From NCBI RefSeq assembly GCF_000203815.1, contig NW_004457723.1:1426001-1490000 (forward strand): a stretch of DNA of 64,000 nt, given 5' to 3'. This document shows, piece after piece, positions 12,076 to 24,650 of the stretch (position 1 is the stretch's first letter; each line of letters opens with the position of its first letter). Made by a program: the position numbers and the translations under genes. Source of the stretch: Cavenderia fasciculata. Lineage: Eukaryota > Evosea > Eumycetozoa > Acytosteliales > Cavenderiaceae. The notes under the pieces were generated by a model that was given only the letters and a program-made list of their open reading frames with translations, was not told the origin of the DNA and ran no database searches.

Positions 12076-13258
12076 ACCAAAACTATATTTTTCTATTTCT
12101 TTCTTTCTCTCCTTTCTATCTTTTTCCCTCTCTTTTTTTATTCTTATTTTTTATTTGTTTATTAATTCTTTTACCCGCCAAATCAATATTATTATTCTGA
12201 CGAATTTAAAATTAATTAATTCATCATCAGAATTTGTAATAATTATATGTAACAAATATTTGTGACACTACAACTATAGCAATATGTGTCTATATAAAGG
12301 TATGCACCCAAAGATGGTTTATGGGTTTGTAACTTTAATTTATTAAAATTTAAACTTTTATAATAAAAATAAAATTAAAAAGCAACCACTTTGACAACTC
12401 TGACTTTTTGATCAGACCATTTACTATTTTATTTTTCTTGTATTTATAAATATAATTAATGACTTGTTACTCACAACATATAAATATATACTGATACATA
12501 TATAGATAGAGATAGAGATAGAAAAGATGATGATACGAATAAATAAATAAAGACTGTTTATGTGCACTATCTATTTCTTACAATCATTATTTAGCTTCAT
12601 CATCCACCAACTATTCCTCGTGACCCATCTTCCATAGTCCATTGCCCATGATCCACAATCATTCCTGGTACAACCATCATCCACCACTGGTGGAAAATCA
12701 AGAAAGTATAAAGTCTTATTGTGACAGATGATTTATAATGTTTTGGTTAATATTGGAATAGATTGATCAAGATAGATTCTTCAAAGGAAATTATAATATT
12801 AATTTAAATTTATATTATTTTAAATATATTTAGTTATTTTAGAGACACCAGCAATGTACTTTTGTTGATACATGATAGATTAAGGATTGTGGATTGTAGA
12901 TAGTGGATCCATAAACCATCTATCTATCATCCATCTATAGTCTATCATCCACTATCCATGGTATACTACCCTCAGCCATCATCCGTCTATGTCAATCTTC
13001 GTTGCACATAATCAACCATCGTCCAAGTGGAAAATCAAGAATGCATCATGTATATTGAGATCGATGGATCAATGCATCGGAATGATGGATCAATTAAAAT
13101 AGAATCACAAAACTCCAACTTAGAATAACGTAATATTATTTTATTGACATCAACAATTGGACTATATTTGATACAGTTCATTTTGATTATAATGATTGTT
13201 TAATACAAAGAATCCAATAAACTTATAAGATCTTTTAAATTATAATTAAATCTAAGAC

Positions 13259-13490
13259 TTGAATTTCTATCTCTTTCCACCATCCCTATCCATCCACCAT
13301 CCAACAATCATCTATCCGTCTACCATCCAACCATCCCTATCCATCCTCTATCACTATCCTCCACCATCCTCCATCCAACCTCTATCCATCCTCTATCACT
13401 ATCCTCTATCCAACCATCCTCCATCAACCATCCATCCAACCATCCACATCCTCTATCCATCCATCCTCATCAATCATCTATTGTCCATCA
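13259..13490. repeat. CCATCC/TATCC pyrimidine minisatellite
   Basis: About 230 bp are built from variants of CCATCC, CTATCC and CCTCTATCA, strongly strand-biased for pyrimidines. The short open frame across it is a by-product of the missing purines and is not called as a gene. Confidence 0.85.
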
Positions 13491-14814
13491 TGGGATCAAT
13501 GAGGTACTGGTTTTATTATTAAAAATAATCATTGTACAATGTATATTTTGGATAATAATAATAAATTTTTATTTTATTTAAAAAGATATAGAAATTATTG
13601 TTTCTTAGCTCTCCAAACTAAATATTAAGAAGAACCAAACTTGACTTTCTGCTGAGTAAACAAGAATATAAAATGATTTTGGTTCATGCACCAAAGTGAG
13701 GGTAAATACAAAGTAAACATTAGCGAATCTACTAACAAGGAATCCATTTTCTTTCTATTGATGAGCATGAAAATCCAATTATAACTACAAAGAGGAATTA
13801 ATAAATAATATTATATAAATACTTATACCTAATCATTTCTTATAAAACATTATTTGTATTGGTCCAACACGATTTTCAACACCAAGCATAATCTACACCA
13901 ATGATTGAATCAAACAGAAAATAAACATATATTTGTGAAGCATTTTTTTTTTTTTTTTTTGCACCTCCTCTTGATCAAAGTGCACATAAAGTCAATTCTT
14001 TCTATCTGATCATTATCTTCTTTAATATCAAAGTTATTAACCTTCTTGGTCATCATTCTATAGATATAGAGAAGGTCAGGTTCTTTCCTTTACAGTTTAC
14101 AACCGTATTTGTGTCGTAGTGTAGTAGTAGTTGTGATAAGTAAATAGTGGTACACTGTTTGCTCCCATCAGGCCTACAGTAATAATAATAATAATGGTAA
14201 CTATTTGCTTATATCAATTTAAAATATCAAAAGAATCTAACTCTCTATGCCATTTCATTTATCTAGTTGTAAATACAACTCATCAGATGATACAAAAAAT
14301 AATGATCAACATCATCGCTGATCAAGATGACGATCGCCGAGAGAAAAACAGACATTACATTCTACTGACTGATAAATTCTTCTATGAACCGTAAATCTAA
14401 AGTAGAAGATGTTTTGGAGAACGTTCAACAGGAGACATGGTAAGGGATTGACCATAACAAAATTCTCCGTTCTATGTCCTTTTCGTGGAATAGGGTCTCT
14501 GTTTTTTTATGGTTTCACCGATTTGTCCCAATTTTACGAATGACTATGGCTTTCAGATTTCTTCATCTTTTTTAAACGACGGCGGACCTCCTGTTTAATT
14601 CCTTGTGGTGGTTTCCCTCCACCATACCATATAAACCGTGAAAATTATTTCATTATTAAATCATCACAATTATTTATTTATCTATTTTATCTATCTCATT
14701 TTTAAAAGGTAAAAAAAAAAAAAGAAAAGAAAAAACAAAATAATAATATTATTTTAGATTACTAATTCTTATTATTATTTCCAATATATATTTATATTTT
14801 TAATTATTTATAGA

Positions 14815-17800
14815 ATGATGAAACTTATAGATTTTATATCAACTCCCAAAAATTTATTTTTGGTAGTTCTTTTATTATCATGTTTAAATTTAGTTTTTGC
14901 TCAAGTAAGTAATAATCAACATTATTATCTCTTTCAAAATTTTGGAAAAAAAAACAATTAATTTATAATTTTTTTTTTTTTTTTATTTGTTTTTTTTTTC
15001 AGGCACCAACTGTCACATCGGTCATCCAAAGCAACATTGATTATAGTATCACCATCCAAGGTGCCAACTTTTGGTGCCAACAAGGATGTGGTCTCTGTTA
15101 CCATTAACCTTTATACCTTCTTTATCGCTTTCATCAACGATACTACCATTGCCACCACTGCGCCTGCATCCTCCTCGAATGGATTTATCCAAATTCAAGT
15201 AAATGGAGTTGCAGCCGCCCCATTCCCAATCAATTACAAACCAGCCGTTACATTTGCTCCTACCATTCCAATAGCTGGTGGTTTGGTTACTCTAAGTGGA
15301 AGATACCTTTCGATGCTTCGTTCCAATGGAACCTACACCAATATGTTGGTTTTATTCAACAACAAGCCAGCATCCCTCAGTTCATCTACTTCCAACTTTG
15401 TCGCCTCCTTTTTATCAGTAATTGCACCTGCAGGTGTTGGTGCCAACCTCCCATTGACAGTCATGGCAGATGGAGTTGTATCCGATACTTTCCTCTTTAG
15501 TTATGCTGCTCCAACCGTCACTTCACTGAACCAAGGTTCAGGTTCTATCATTTCAATCATGGGTACCAATTTTGGCAGTGATTTGTCAGTCATCACAGGA
15601 ATAGTTGCCAACGGTCAAGAATATCTTCCAACCTCAATGATCACTGGTGGAGTAACTTTTAATGCTCCTTCAGACCTCAAGAATGGAGTTGCTAATGTTC
15701 GTGTTGGTAATCAATTGGCTGCATCAAATCTTACATTTGTTTTGACTCCAATACTCACAACCTACACTCCCCTCTCCCTGATTGGTGGTATCCTCACTAT
15801 CAATGGTCGATATTTAAATAGTGTTGATTATTTTGGTAATCCAGTTGCTGTAACAGCAACATTGGGTGGCAATCAATGTACCAACCCAGTTGTCAACGGT
15901 GTCTCGTTAAATTGTCAATATCCAGGTGGCCTTGGTGGCATTTCTAATAGTTTGGCTGTTACTATTGGTACTAAACAAAAAATATTGTCGGTTGCTTTCC
16001 CAGCCCCAAGTATTACCTCATCGTCTTTGACTCAAAATACAACCGATGCAACTGTTACTGTTGTTGGCAAGAATTTTGGTAACACTGTAGTCATTATATC
16101 ATTTGGTACTCTTCAATCTGTCAGTGATACCGCCGTCATCTTTACAGTTCCCACTACAGTCACCAATGCTCCATTCACCGTTAACGCTTTTGGACAAGTG
16201 TCAAACCCTGTTCAATTCTATGTCACTCCACGTATCACTGCTATTGCTGGTGCACAAACCCAAGGATCCATTACAACATTGCTTGGTAACTACTTTACAC
16301 CACTTAGAGCCAACCAAAGTCCTACAGTTACTTCTATCCAAATTGACGGTGGTGCTCCAATCACATCACAAATTTCAATGCAAGGTACTACATTAACATT
16401 CCCACTGCCAGCTGGTACTGGAGCAAATCATGTGTTGACATTAACCATCGATGGTCAAAGTGCTACCTTTGTATTCTCGTATCCAGCTCCAACCATTTCT
16501 TTAATCGTTCAATCATCGGTTGCCAATCACTACACCCAAACAATCTCCATCATGGGTACTTCATTTGGAGTGGTCAATACAAACGTCCAAATAATATTTG
16601 CCAGTCAACCAAATGTTCAATGTGATCAAATAGTTGTCGCCGACTCTTTAATCACTGCAAATCTACCAAATTTTGTACTCAGTGATGACATTCGAGTCAA
16701 CATCTCTGGTCAAGTATCAACTCCATTCTCCAGAACACTTGGACCCATTCTCAAATCAATCACATCAGTTGATCCAGAAGGTGGTAAAATCACAATTGGT
16801 GGTTTATATCTCAACAATGTAGATGCTTTTGGATTAGCCGTTCCAATCATAGTCATGTTCCCAAGTAATAATCCATGTATCAATGTTCAAAAGATTGCCG
16901 ATGACCAAGATATGGGTTATATCACTTGTCAAGCTCCACCAGGCAATGGAATTAATATTCAAGTTTCTGTTCAAGTCGGTTCATTAATTGACACTATCAA
17001 CTTTGCCTATGGTGCACCTGTCATCTTTTCGGTCGTCGTCGCCAATGATAATTCAGCTGCATCTATTGTTGGAAAGAACTTTGGAGCATCGCAAGCAGGT
17101 GTATCAATTTTCTTTGGTGCTTCACAAATCCAAAACTTTGTCTATGTCAACAGTACATTCCTAGCGGTGCCTTTAATCTCATCGTCGTTGAGAAATGCAC
17201 CAGTCATTGTCAAGCTTGCTGATGGTCGTGTTTCAAATCCAATTCCATTTGCATTCAAGCCACTCATCACTCAAGTTTCAAAGCCAATCAAAACAACAGG
17301 TGACCAATTGACTATTTCCGGTTTCTCTTTATTCCCAACAAGATTGGATGGATCACCAACCAATGTCACAGTAGTCATTGATCAAAATCAACAATGTACC
17401 AATGCTCTCGCCTATGGAGCATCAGTTATTTGTACTTCACCTCAAGGTTCTGGTGTCAATCATAATGTCATTGTCTATATCGATGATGTTCAATCACCAT
17501 CAACAGTCCAATTCTCATATATTGCACCTTTAATCAGCAATATTGCTCAACAAGGTAATAGTGACCTTATAATGATCACAGGTACCAATCTTGGAGTTGA
17601 TATTGCAAAGATTACAATCAACAATCAAATCATTGCAACAACATTGGTAAACCCAACAACTTTGTCTGCTAAATTGACAGGTCCATCAAAGAATGGAGAT
17701 ATTATAGTCAATGTAGATGGTCAAGATAGTAATACTCTACCACTTAAAATCAAGGCATTGGTTAACTCTATCACATCAACCTCACCATATGGAGGTGTTG

Positions 17801-19149
17801 TTGAATTAGTTGGTAAATACCTTTGGACTACAAGATTAGATTCATCTGCAACAACCATTTCAATTGAAATTGGAGGAACTGAATGTACATCACCAGTCGC
17901 CAATGGAAGTGATGGAACCAAGTTGAAATGTACTCTTGGTGATGCAAGTCAATTAGAATCTGATATTGATTTATCAATTGATTCTGCCTCTGCATACACA
18001 ACAACCTATTACACCAGTAATCCACCAGTTCTCTCATCGATTTCATCTTCATACTACCTCGTATCAAGTGTCGTCACCATCGTTGGTAATGAATTCTATT
18101 CACCATCTCACGTCACCATTGGAAACACTCAATGTGATAATGCTGTAGTTGTCGACGCACAACATATTACTTGTTTATTCGATAGTAATGTAGGTAATAA
18201 TGCCACTTCAACTTTGGATGTCACTATGATTTCTGGAGATTCAGATGAACATACCTTTGCTGGAGTATTCAAATACACATTGTTACAATGTTTGAACTCA
18301 TGTTCATCACATGGAACCTGTGTCAGCTCTGGTCAATGTCAATGCAACAATGGATACAGTGGAGCTGATTGTTCAATCACATACAGTCAATCATTGGTGT
18401 CGGGTGACTCTGGATCAGTGTCAGGAGGTAAATTCACAATGTTTAACAACTCTATGGAATTCCTACTCTCACACATTCAAGAAGTTCGTCAAGACAATAC
18501 TATCGTTCAAACTATTCCACTCACCAAATGGGACGTATATGATGAGTACGGTAATACAACTATTTACAACTCAACATCAACCACACACAACATTCAACTC
18601 TATGTCACCAAACATTCAACAGCATCTGTTCAATCATACCTTGGTGATGATCTTGTTATTCCATCCAACTCTATCAAACACTTGATGACTATTGATAATT
18701 TTAAATTTGAATCGACCAACTCATCACTTCGTATCATCTATCAATTCAAATCACCATCACAAATTGAATACCACTGCAACAATGAAACCACCAAATATCA
18801 ATACGATACATCATCATCAACAACAACCATCAAATCGTACAGCATTGACACACCAGTCGGTACAATGATGGCATCATTCAGCAACCGTGCCAATATTGAT
18901 GACACCAATACAATTGTAACATCCATTCAAGCAATCACATCAGTCGATTCAACAACCCAATCAACAGCAGGTATCCAATACATTGGCATACAAGTTCCAT
19001 CATTTGCAGATTTTGTTGAAATCGATCCAATATTCTCAGCCACATCAAAGACTGCACCATCAACCGATGCCTGTATTGTATCATCTTCATCCATCACCAC
19101 ACCAATCCTTTTATTTGTAGTATCACTCATATTATTATCTATTTTCTAA
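14815..19149 (+). CDS. IPT-array surface protein, copy A (one frame break, N-terminally shortened)
   Basis: Exon 1 (14815-14904) encodes a signal peptide (MMKLIDF ... LNLVFAQ). The intron is 14905-15002 (GTAAGT ... CAG) and exon 2 starts at 15003 with APTVTSVIQ. After about 23 codons the frame shifts at a T-run (15069-15072, four T where the paralogs imply three). It then stays open to 19149, giving about 13 IPT/TIG repeats, one EGF repeat (CSSHGTC ... CQCNNGYSGADC), the ComC-type domain and a hydrophobic C-terminus after a Ser/Thr stretch, as for GPI attachment. Compared with copies B and C, the first two IPT repeats (about 170 residues) are missing and the signal exon joins directly to the third. 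A pseudogene, an assembly error at the T-run, or an unrecognised splice are all possible. Homology to the ComC/Tgr-type surface proteins suggests adhesion or recognition, but this is inference. Confidence 0.75.
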
Positions 19150-19480
19150 ATTAAATATAAAATAAAATTTAATGTACTTATTGTTCAAGAATAAGAAGTT
19201 CGATCAAGGACAAAATCGAAACGACTTTTTCAAGGAAGAGCACTTTGTTTTTTTGTTCATTAGTTGATTTACCCATTTAGACGAACATTGATGGGGTTTG
19301 TATCTTGAGTGATCTCTTGCGCTTCCCTCATCAAAAAGAAATCAAAATTGTTGCTTGTTTAATTTAAAGTATTTTAATCAAAAGGTAACAAATAAATTAA
19401 TTTATAAATGTTGAACAATTAATATGGGTTACTAACTCTATCATTCCATCCAATAATATTATTTTAAACAGTAATTTACA
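19150..19480. other. Intergenic between IPT copies A and B, with conserved upstream block
   Basis: No gene. The block 19212-19310 matches the region upstream of copy C (53770-53855, opposite strand), including a 20-base exact match at 19212-19231. It is best read as duplicated promoter DNA of the paralogs. Confidence 0.7.
19212..19231 (+). promoter_or_regulatory. 20-bp element shared upstream of IPT copies B and C
   Basis: AAAATCGAAACGACTTTTTC is identical here, about 250 bp before the copy B start codon, and at 53836-53855 on the other strand, about 230 bp before the copy C start codon. Flanking matches (CAAGGAAG, GATTT-CC-ATTT, TTG-TGGG-TT-GTAT) continue for about 80 bp on the gene side. 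A regulatory role is inferred from position and conservation. Confidence 0.5.
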
Positions 19481-22400
19481 ATGATGAAACTAGTAGACAC
19501 AAAGATAAAGATATTTTTGGCGCTTCTTTTAGCACAAATAAATTTAGTTTTAGCTCAGGTATGTATTTTTAATTCTATACAAAACATATAGATATATATT
19601 AATTTTATACAAGATATAATTTATATAGCAACCAACGATAACTAGTGCAGCTGCAGATTATCAATCGATCAAAGTGGGTGGAACCAATTTTGGTACTGTA
19701 AAGAACAATGCAATATTGATTGCACCTACCTATCCACTTGGAACCAATACCTCTTTGACTGCAGCCTTTATATCACCAACCATTTTAATCTTTGCTTGGG
19801 ATAATAATGTATTGAATGGACCGTTCCAAATATCTATCAATGGGCTGCTGACTGCCCCTTGGTATGTGTCGTATACTCCATATATCGATACAATGACACC
19901 TGTTGGTACAGCCGGTGGTTCCAACATCACTATAAGAGGTTATTCATTCTATCCATTCGACAGTCTCGGTAATGCACTTTCACAAACCGTCACCATTGGA
20001 GATACCAATTGTCCAGTACTCTCATCATCGATCGACGCCTCTTATACCTATATTGTTTGTCGAGCTCCTGCCGGGTCAGGTACCAAAGTAGCAATTGTAA
20101 AAATCAATAATTTAGCAAACTATTTCGATTATCTCTATGCTCCTCCAGTCATCACATCGGTCACTCAAAGTGAAACTGATTATGGTCTAATCATTCAAGG
20201 TGAAAATTTTGGTTGGAATATAAATTTAATAAGAATTTATATATCTACGTTGATGGCAACTGTTATATCATTTAATGATACTACAATCTTTGCAGTTGCC
20301 ACGGCTGATACAAGCAATGGATTAATCCAAATTCAAGTCGATAGTATCAATTCTGCAGATTTTCCAGTCCATTTTAAACCAGCCGTTACATTTGTACCTA
20401 CTATTCCAGTAGCTGGTGGTATAGTTACTATTTCTGGGCGTTATCTTTCAATGACACGTACTGATTTGACAGTATTATTCAACGACAAGCCGGCAACACA
20501 CATTTCAGAGTATTACAACACAGTCTCTGCCTTTTTAGTAGTAATGGCACCTGCAGGTGTTGGTGCCAACCTTTCATTGACCATCACCGCAGATGGAATT
20601 CAATCCGAAACATTCTTATTCAGTTATGATGCTCCAACCCTCACATCAATGACGCAGGGAGTTGGATCTGCCATTTCAATCATTGGTACCAATTTTGGCA
20701 CTGATTTGTCCGTCGTCACAGTCATTACCAACGGTCAAGAAATCTTACCAACCGGATTCATCTCAAATGGCTTGGTGTTTAGTGCTCCTGTAGATCTCAA
20801 GAATGGAGTTATCAATGTTCGCGTTGGTAATCAAATGGCTGCATCAAACCTTACATTTGGTTTGGCTCCAGTACTATCATCCATTTCGACTCTGTCATTG
20901 GCTGGTGGTACGATCACTATCAATGGTCGATATTTAAATAGTGTAGATTACCTAGGTACTCCAATTGATGTAACAGTATTGTTGGAAAACTTGGCATGTA
21001 CCAACACAGTTGCCAACGGTGCCACGTTAACTTGTCACTATCCAGGTGGACTAGGTGGAGCTCAAGCTAGTTTGTCTGTTTATATTGGTACTAAACAAAC
21101 ATTGTTATTGGTATCTTTCCCACCTCCAATTATTACTTCTCAGTCTCTGACTCAAAATACAATCGATGGAACTATCACAGTGGTTGGTAAAAACTTTGGT
21201 GTATTACCCTCAAAGATTTCATTAATATTTGGTACTCTTCAATCTGTCAATGATACAACCGTCGTTTTTACAGTTGCCGATACAATTTCCAGTGCTCCCT
21301 TCACTCTTACTACATTTTTTCAAACGTCAAACTCTGTTCAATTTGTCGTCACCCCATTGATCACTGGTATATCTGGTGTAGAAACCCAAGGATCAAGTAC
21401 AACATTGACAGGTAAATACCTTGTAGCAAAGAGAGCCAATCAGACACCTACAGTTGCTTCTATCCAAATTGATGGTGGTACACCAATAACATCACAAATT
21501 TCAATGCAACCTATACAAGGTACCTATTTAACATTCCCACTACCAGCTGGTACTGGAGTAAATCATACATTGGTATTAACCATCGATGGTAAAAGTGCTA
21601 CCTTTGTATTCTCGTATCCAGCTCCAACTATTATTGGTATATCTCAACAATCAGTTGTCAATCACTACACCCAAACAATCTCCATCTCTGGTACTTCATT
21701 TGGAGTGGTCAGTGGAAATGTTAAAATAATATTTGCTAATCAACCAAATGTTCAATTAGATCAAGTATTTGTCAGTGACTCTTTAATCACTGCAACTCTA
21801 CCAAAGTTTGTACTCAATGGTTTCGTGATGGTCAATGTCTCTGGTCAGTCTTCATCTTCATATCCCAACCAAATTGGACCAATTCTCAAATCAATCACAT
21901 CAGCTGATGCAGAAGGTGGTGAAATCAAGATTGGTGGTCTCTATCTCAACAATGTCGATGCTTTTGGATCAACCGTTCCAATCACAGTCATGTTCCCAGG
22001 TAAAACTCTATGTACCAATGTCGTAAAGATTGCAGATGATCAAGATATGAGTTATATCACTTGTCAAGCTCCACCAGGTACCGGAATTGATATTCAAGTT
22101 TCTGTTCAAGTCGGTACATTAATTGACACTATCAACTTTGCCTATGGTGCACCTGTCATCTATTCGGTTATTGTCGCCAATGATAATTCAGTAGTATCTA
22201 TTGTTGGAAAGAACTTTGGAGATTCACAAACAAGTGTATCAGTTTATCTTGGAAATGTGCCAATCATTTCATACAGTTATGTCAACAAAACCCTCATAGT
22301 GATGCCTACAACTTCAACAATGAGAAATGCACTCATCACTGCCAAGCTTGTAGATGGTCGTGTCTCCAATCCAGTACCACTTAATTTGAAACCTATCATT

Positions 22401-24280
22401 ACATCTGTTTCAAAGCCAGTTAAAACAACAGGTGACCAATTGACTATTGTTGGATCGTATTTATATTCAACTAGACTGGATCGATCACCAACCAATGTCA
22501 TAGTAGTCATTGAAGATCTCAATCAACAATGTACCAATGCTGGTGCATCACCAACAATGATTATTTGTACTTCACCTCAAGGTTCTGGTGTCAATCATAA
22601 TATTAGTGTTTTTATCGATGGAGCACAATCACCATCACCAGTCCAATTCTCATATATTGCACCTTTAATCAGCAATATTGTTCAACAAGGTAGTAGTGAT
22701 GATCTCGTAATCACAGGTACCAATCTTGGAATTGATATTGCAAGATTACAATCAACAATCAAATCATTGCAACAACATTGGTAAACCCAGCAACTTTGTT
22801 TGCTAAATTGACAGGTCCATCAAAGAATGGAGATATTATAGTCAATGTTGACGGTCAAGATAGTAATACTCAACCACTCAGCATCAAGGCATCTGTCACC
22901 TCTATCACATCCACCTCACCATATGGAGGTGTTGTTGAATTAGTTGGTAAATACCTTTGGACTACAAGATTGGTTTCAACTCCAACAACCATCTCTATTC
23001 AAATTGGAGGAGTAGAATGTACATCACCAGTTGCCAATGGAAGTGATGGAACCAAGTTGAAATGTACTCTTGGTGATGCAAGTCAATTTGAATCTGATAT
23101 TGAATTATCAATTGATTCTGTCGATGCCAATTCAACAACCATCAATTACAGCAGTAAGCCACCAGTTCTCACATCGATTACACCTTCATACTACCTCATC
23201 TCAAGTGTCATTACCATTTATGGTACTGAATTCTATACATCAGCTACTGTCACCATTGGAGGTAGTAGTTGTGGTGGTGTTGTAGTTGTCGATGCACAAC
23301 ATATTACTTGTTTATTTGATAGTGATGTCGGTATTGCAACTTCAATATTGAATTTAACTATTGTTTCTGGAGAATTATCAACCACTCAAGTTGGAGTATT
23401 CAAATACACATTGTTACAATGTTTGAACTCATGTTCATCACATGGAACCTGTGTCAGCTCTGGTCAATGTCAATGCAACAATGGATACAGTGGAGCTGAT
23501 TGTTCAATCACATACAGTCAATCATTGGTGTCGGGTGACTCTGGATCAGTGTCAGGAGGTAAATTCACAATGTTTAACAACTCTATGGAATTCCTACTTT
23601 CACACATTCAAGAAGTTCGTCAAGACAATACTATCGTTCAAACTATTCCACTCACCAAATGGGACGTATATGATGAATACGGAAATACAACCGTTTACAA
23701 CTCAACATCAACCACTCACAACATTGAACTCTATGTCACCAAACATTCAACAGCATCTGTTCAATCATACCTTGGTGATGATCTTGTCATCCCATCCAAC
23801 TCTATCAAACACTTTATGACTATTGATCGTTTTACATTTGAATCGATCAACTCATCACTACGTATCATCTATCAATTCAAATCACCATCACAAATTGAAT
23901 ACAACTGCGACAATGAAACCACCAAATATCAATACGATACATCATCATCAACAACAACCATCAAATCATACAGCATTGACACACCAGTCGGTACAATGAT
24001 GGCATCATTCAGCAACCGTGCCAATATTGATGACACCAATGCAATTGTAACATCCATCCAAGCAATCACATCAGTCGATTCAACAACCCAATCAACAGCA
24101 GGTATCCAATACATTGGCATACAAGTTCCATCATTTGCAGATTTTGTTGAAATCGATCCAATATTCTCAGCCACATCAAAGACTGCACCATCAACCGATG
24201 CCTGTATTGTATCTTCTTCATCCATCACCACACCATTCCTCTTATTTGTAGTATCACTCATATTATTATCTATTTTCTAA
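19481..24280 (+). CDS. IPT-array surface protein, copy B (one frame break)
   Basis: Exon 1 (19481-19558) encodes a signal peptide (MMKLVDT ... INLVLAQ). The intron is 19559-19628 (GTATGT ... TATAG). Exon 2 is open from 19629 to a stop at 22782-22784. The reading continues in another frame to 24280. The break lies at 22742-22743, where the paralogs have GCAAAGATT and this copy has GCAAGATT, one A fewer. The product without the break would have about 15 IPT/TIG repeats in alternating pairs: a GG...ITI-G-YL type and an I-G-NFG type. These are followed by the EGF repeat, the ComC-type domain and a GPI-type hydrophobic tail. It lies 331 bp after copy A in the same direction. The single indel in a short A run may be an assembly error; otherwise the predicted protein stops within repeat 13 and would be secreted without anchor. 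Confidence 0.8.
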
Positions 24281-24650
24281 ATTAAACATAAATAAATATT
24301 AAATGTAATTATTAAACTATGTATTATCTCTCTGTATGCTTTGTGCACGTGTTTAAATCTAATACTATCGGGACAGATTGCCCCAATGTTGTGATCTTGA
24401 GGTCGATGGGTTCAAAAAAAAATTAATTTTGAAAAGAAATCGGTGGGAACCTTAGAAAATACTTGTACTATTAATCTACCGAGCTGTTTGTGCGACACTC
24501 TAACAATACATTATAACTATAAACCTCTACATACATCATCAAACACTCTCTCACATTTAATTAATACAATCATCATATATATATAATATCATATCATCGT
24601 ACTACTATATAGCTCAGTACTGCTGTATAATAGTATAGTAGTAGTAGTTT
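24281..24650. other. Intergenic, nothing recognised
   Basis: AT-rich spacer between IPT copy B and the two-TM gene. No hairpin of note, tRNA-like element or exon is seen. Confidence 0.5.

Larger units (their letters stand above)
11565..14814. other. Gene-poor 3.2-kb region
   Basis: I find no supportable gene. The segment holds three 33-bp direct repeats (11751-11982), a GC hairpin with a long T-run (11990-12040), an inverted repeat (12045-12075), CCATC-type pyrimidine repeats (scattered from 12600, dense at 13259-13490), and the upstream region of IPT copy A. The piece at about 11635-11690 (TCATTATTCTCTTCAACTC...) resembles the coding repeat at 9785-9805 and may be a last remnant of the Asn-rich gene. 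Confidence 0.6.

Noticed and set aside
11871-12200. 109-codon frame over the 33-bp repeats and hairpins
   Set aside because: Its apparent repeats come from the DNA direct repeats, and the hydrophobic end is low-complexity TTT/CTT. No signal or family match.
13259-13522. 87-codon frame rich in His/Pro/Ser/Ile
   Set aside because: It is a by-product of the CCATC/TATCC minisatellite; the unit reads in any frame.
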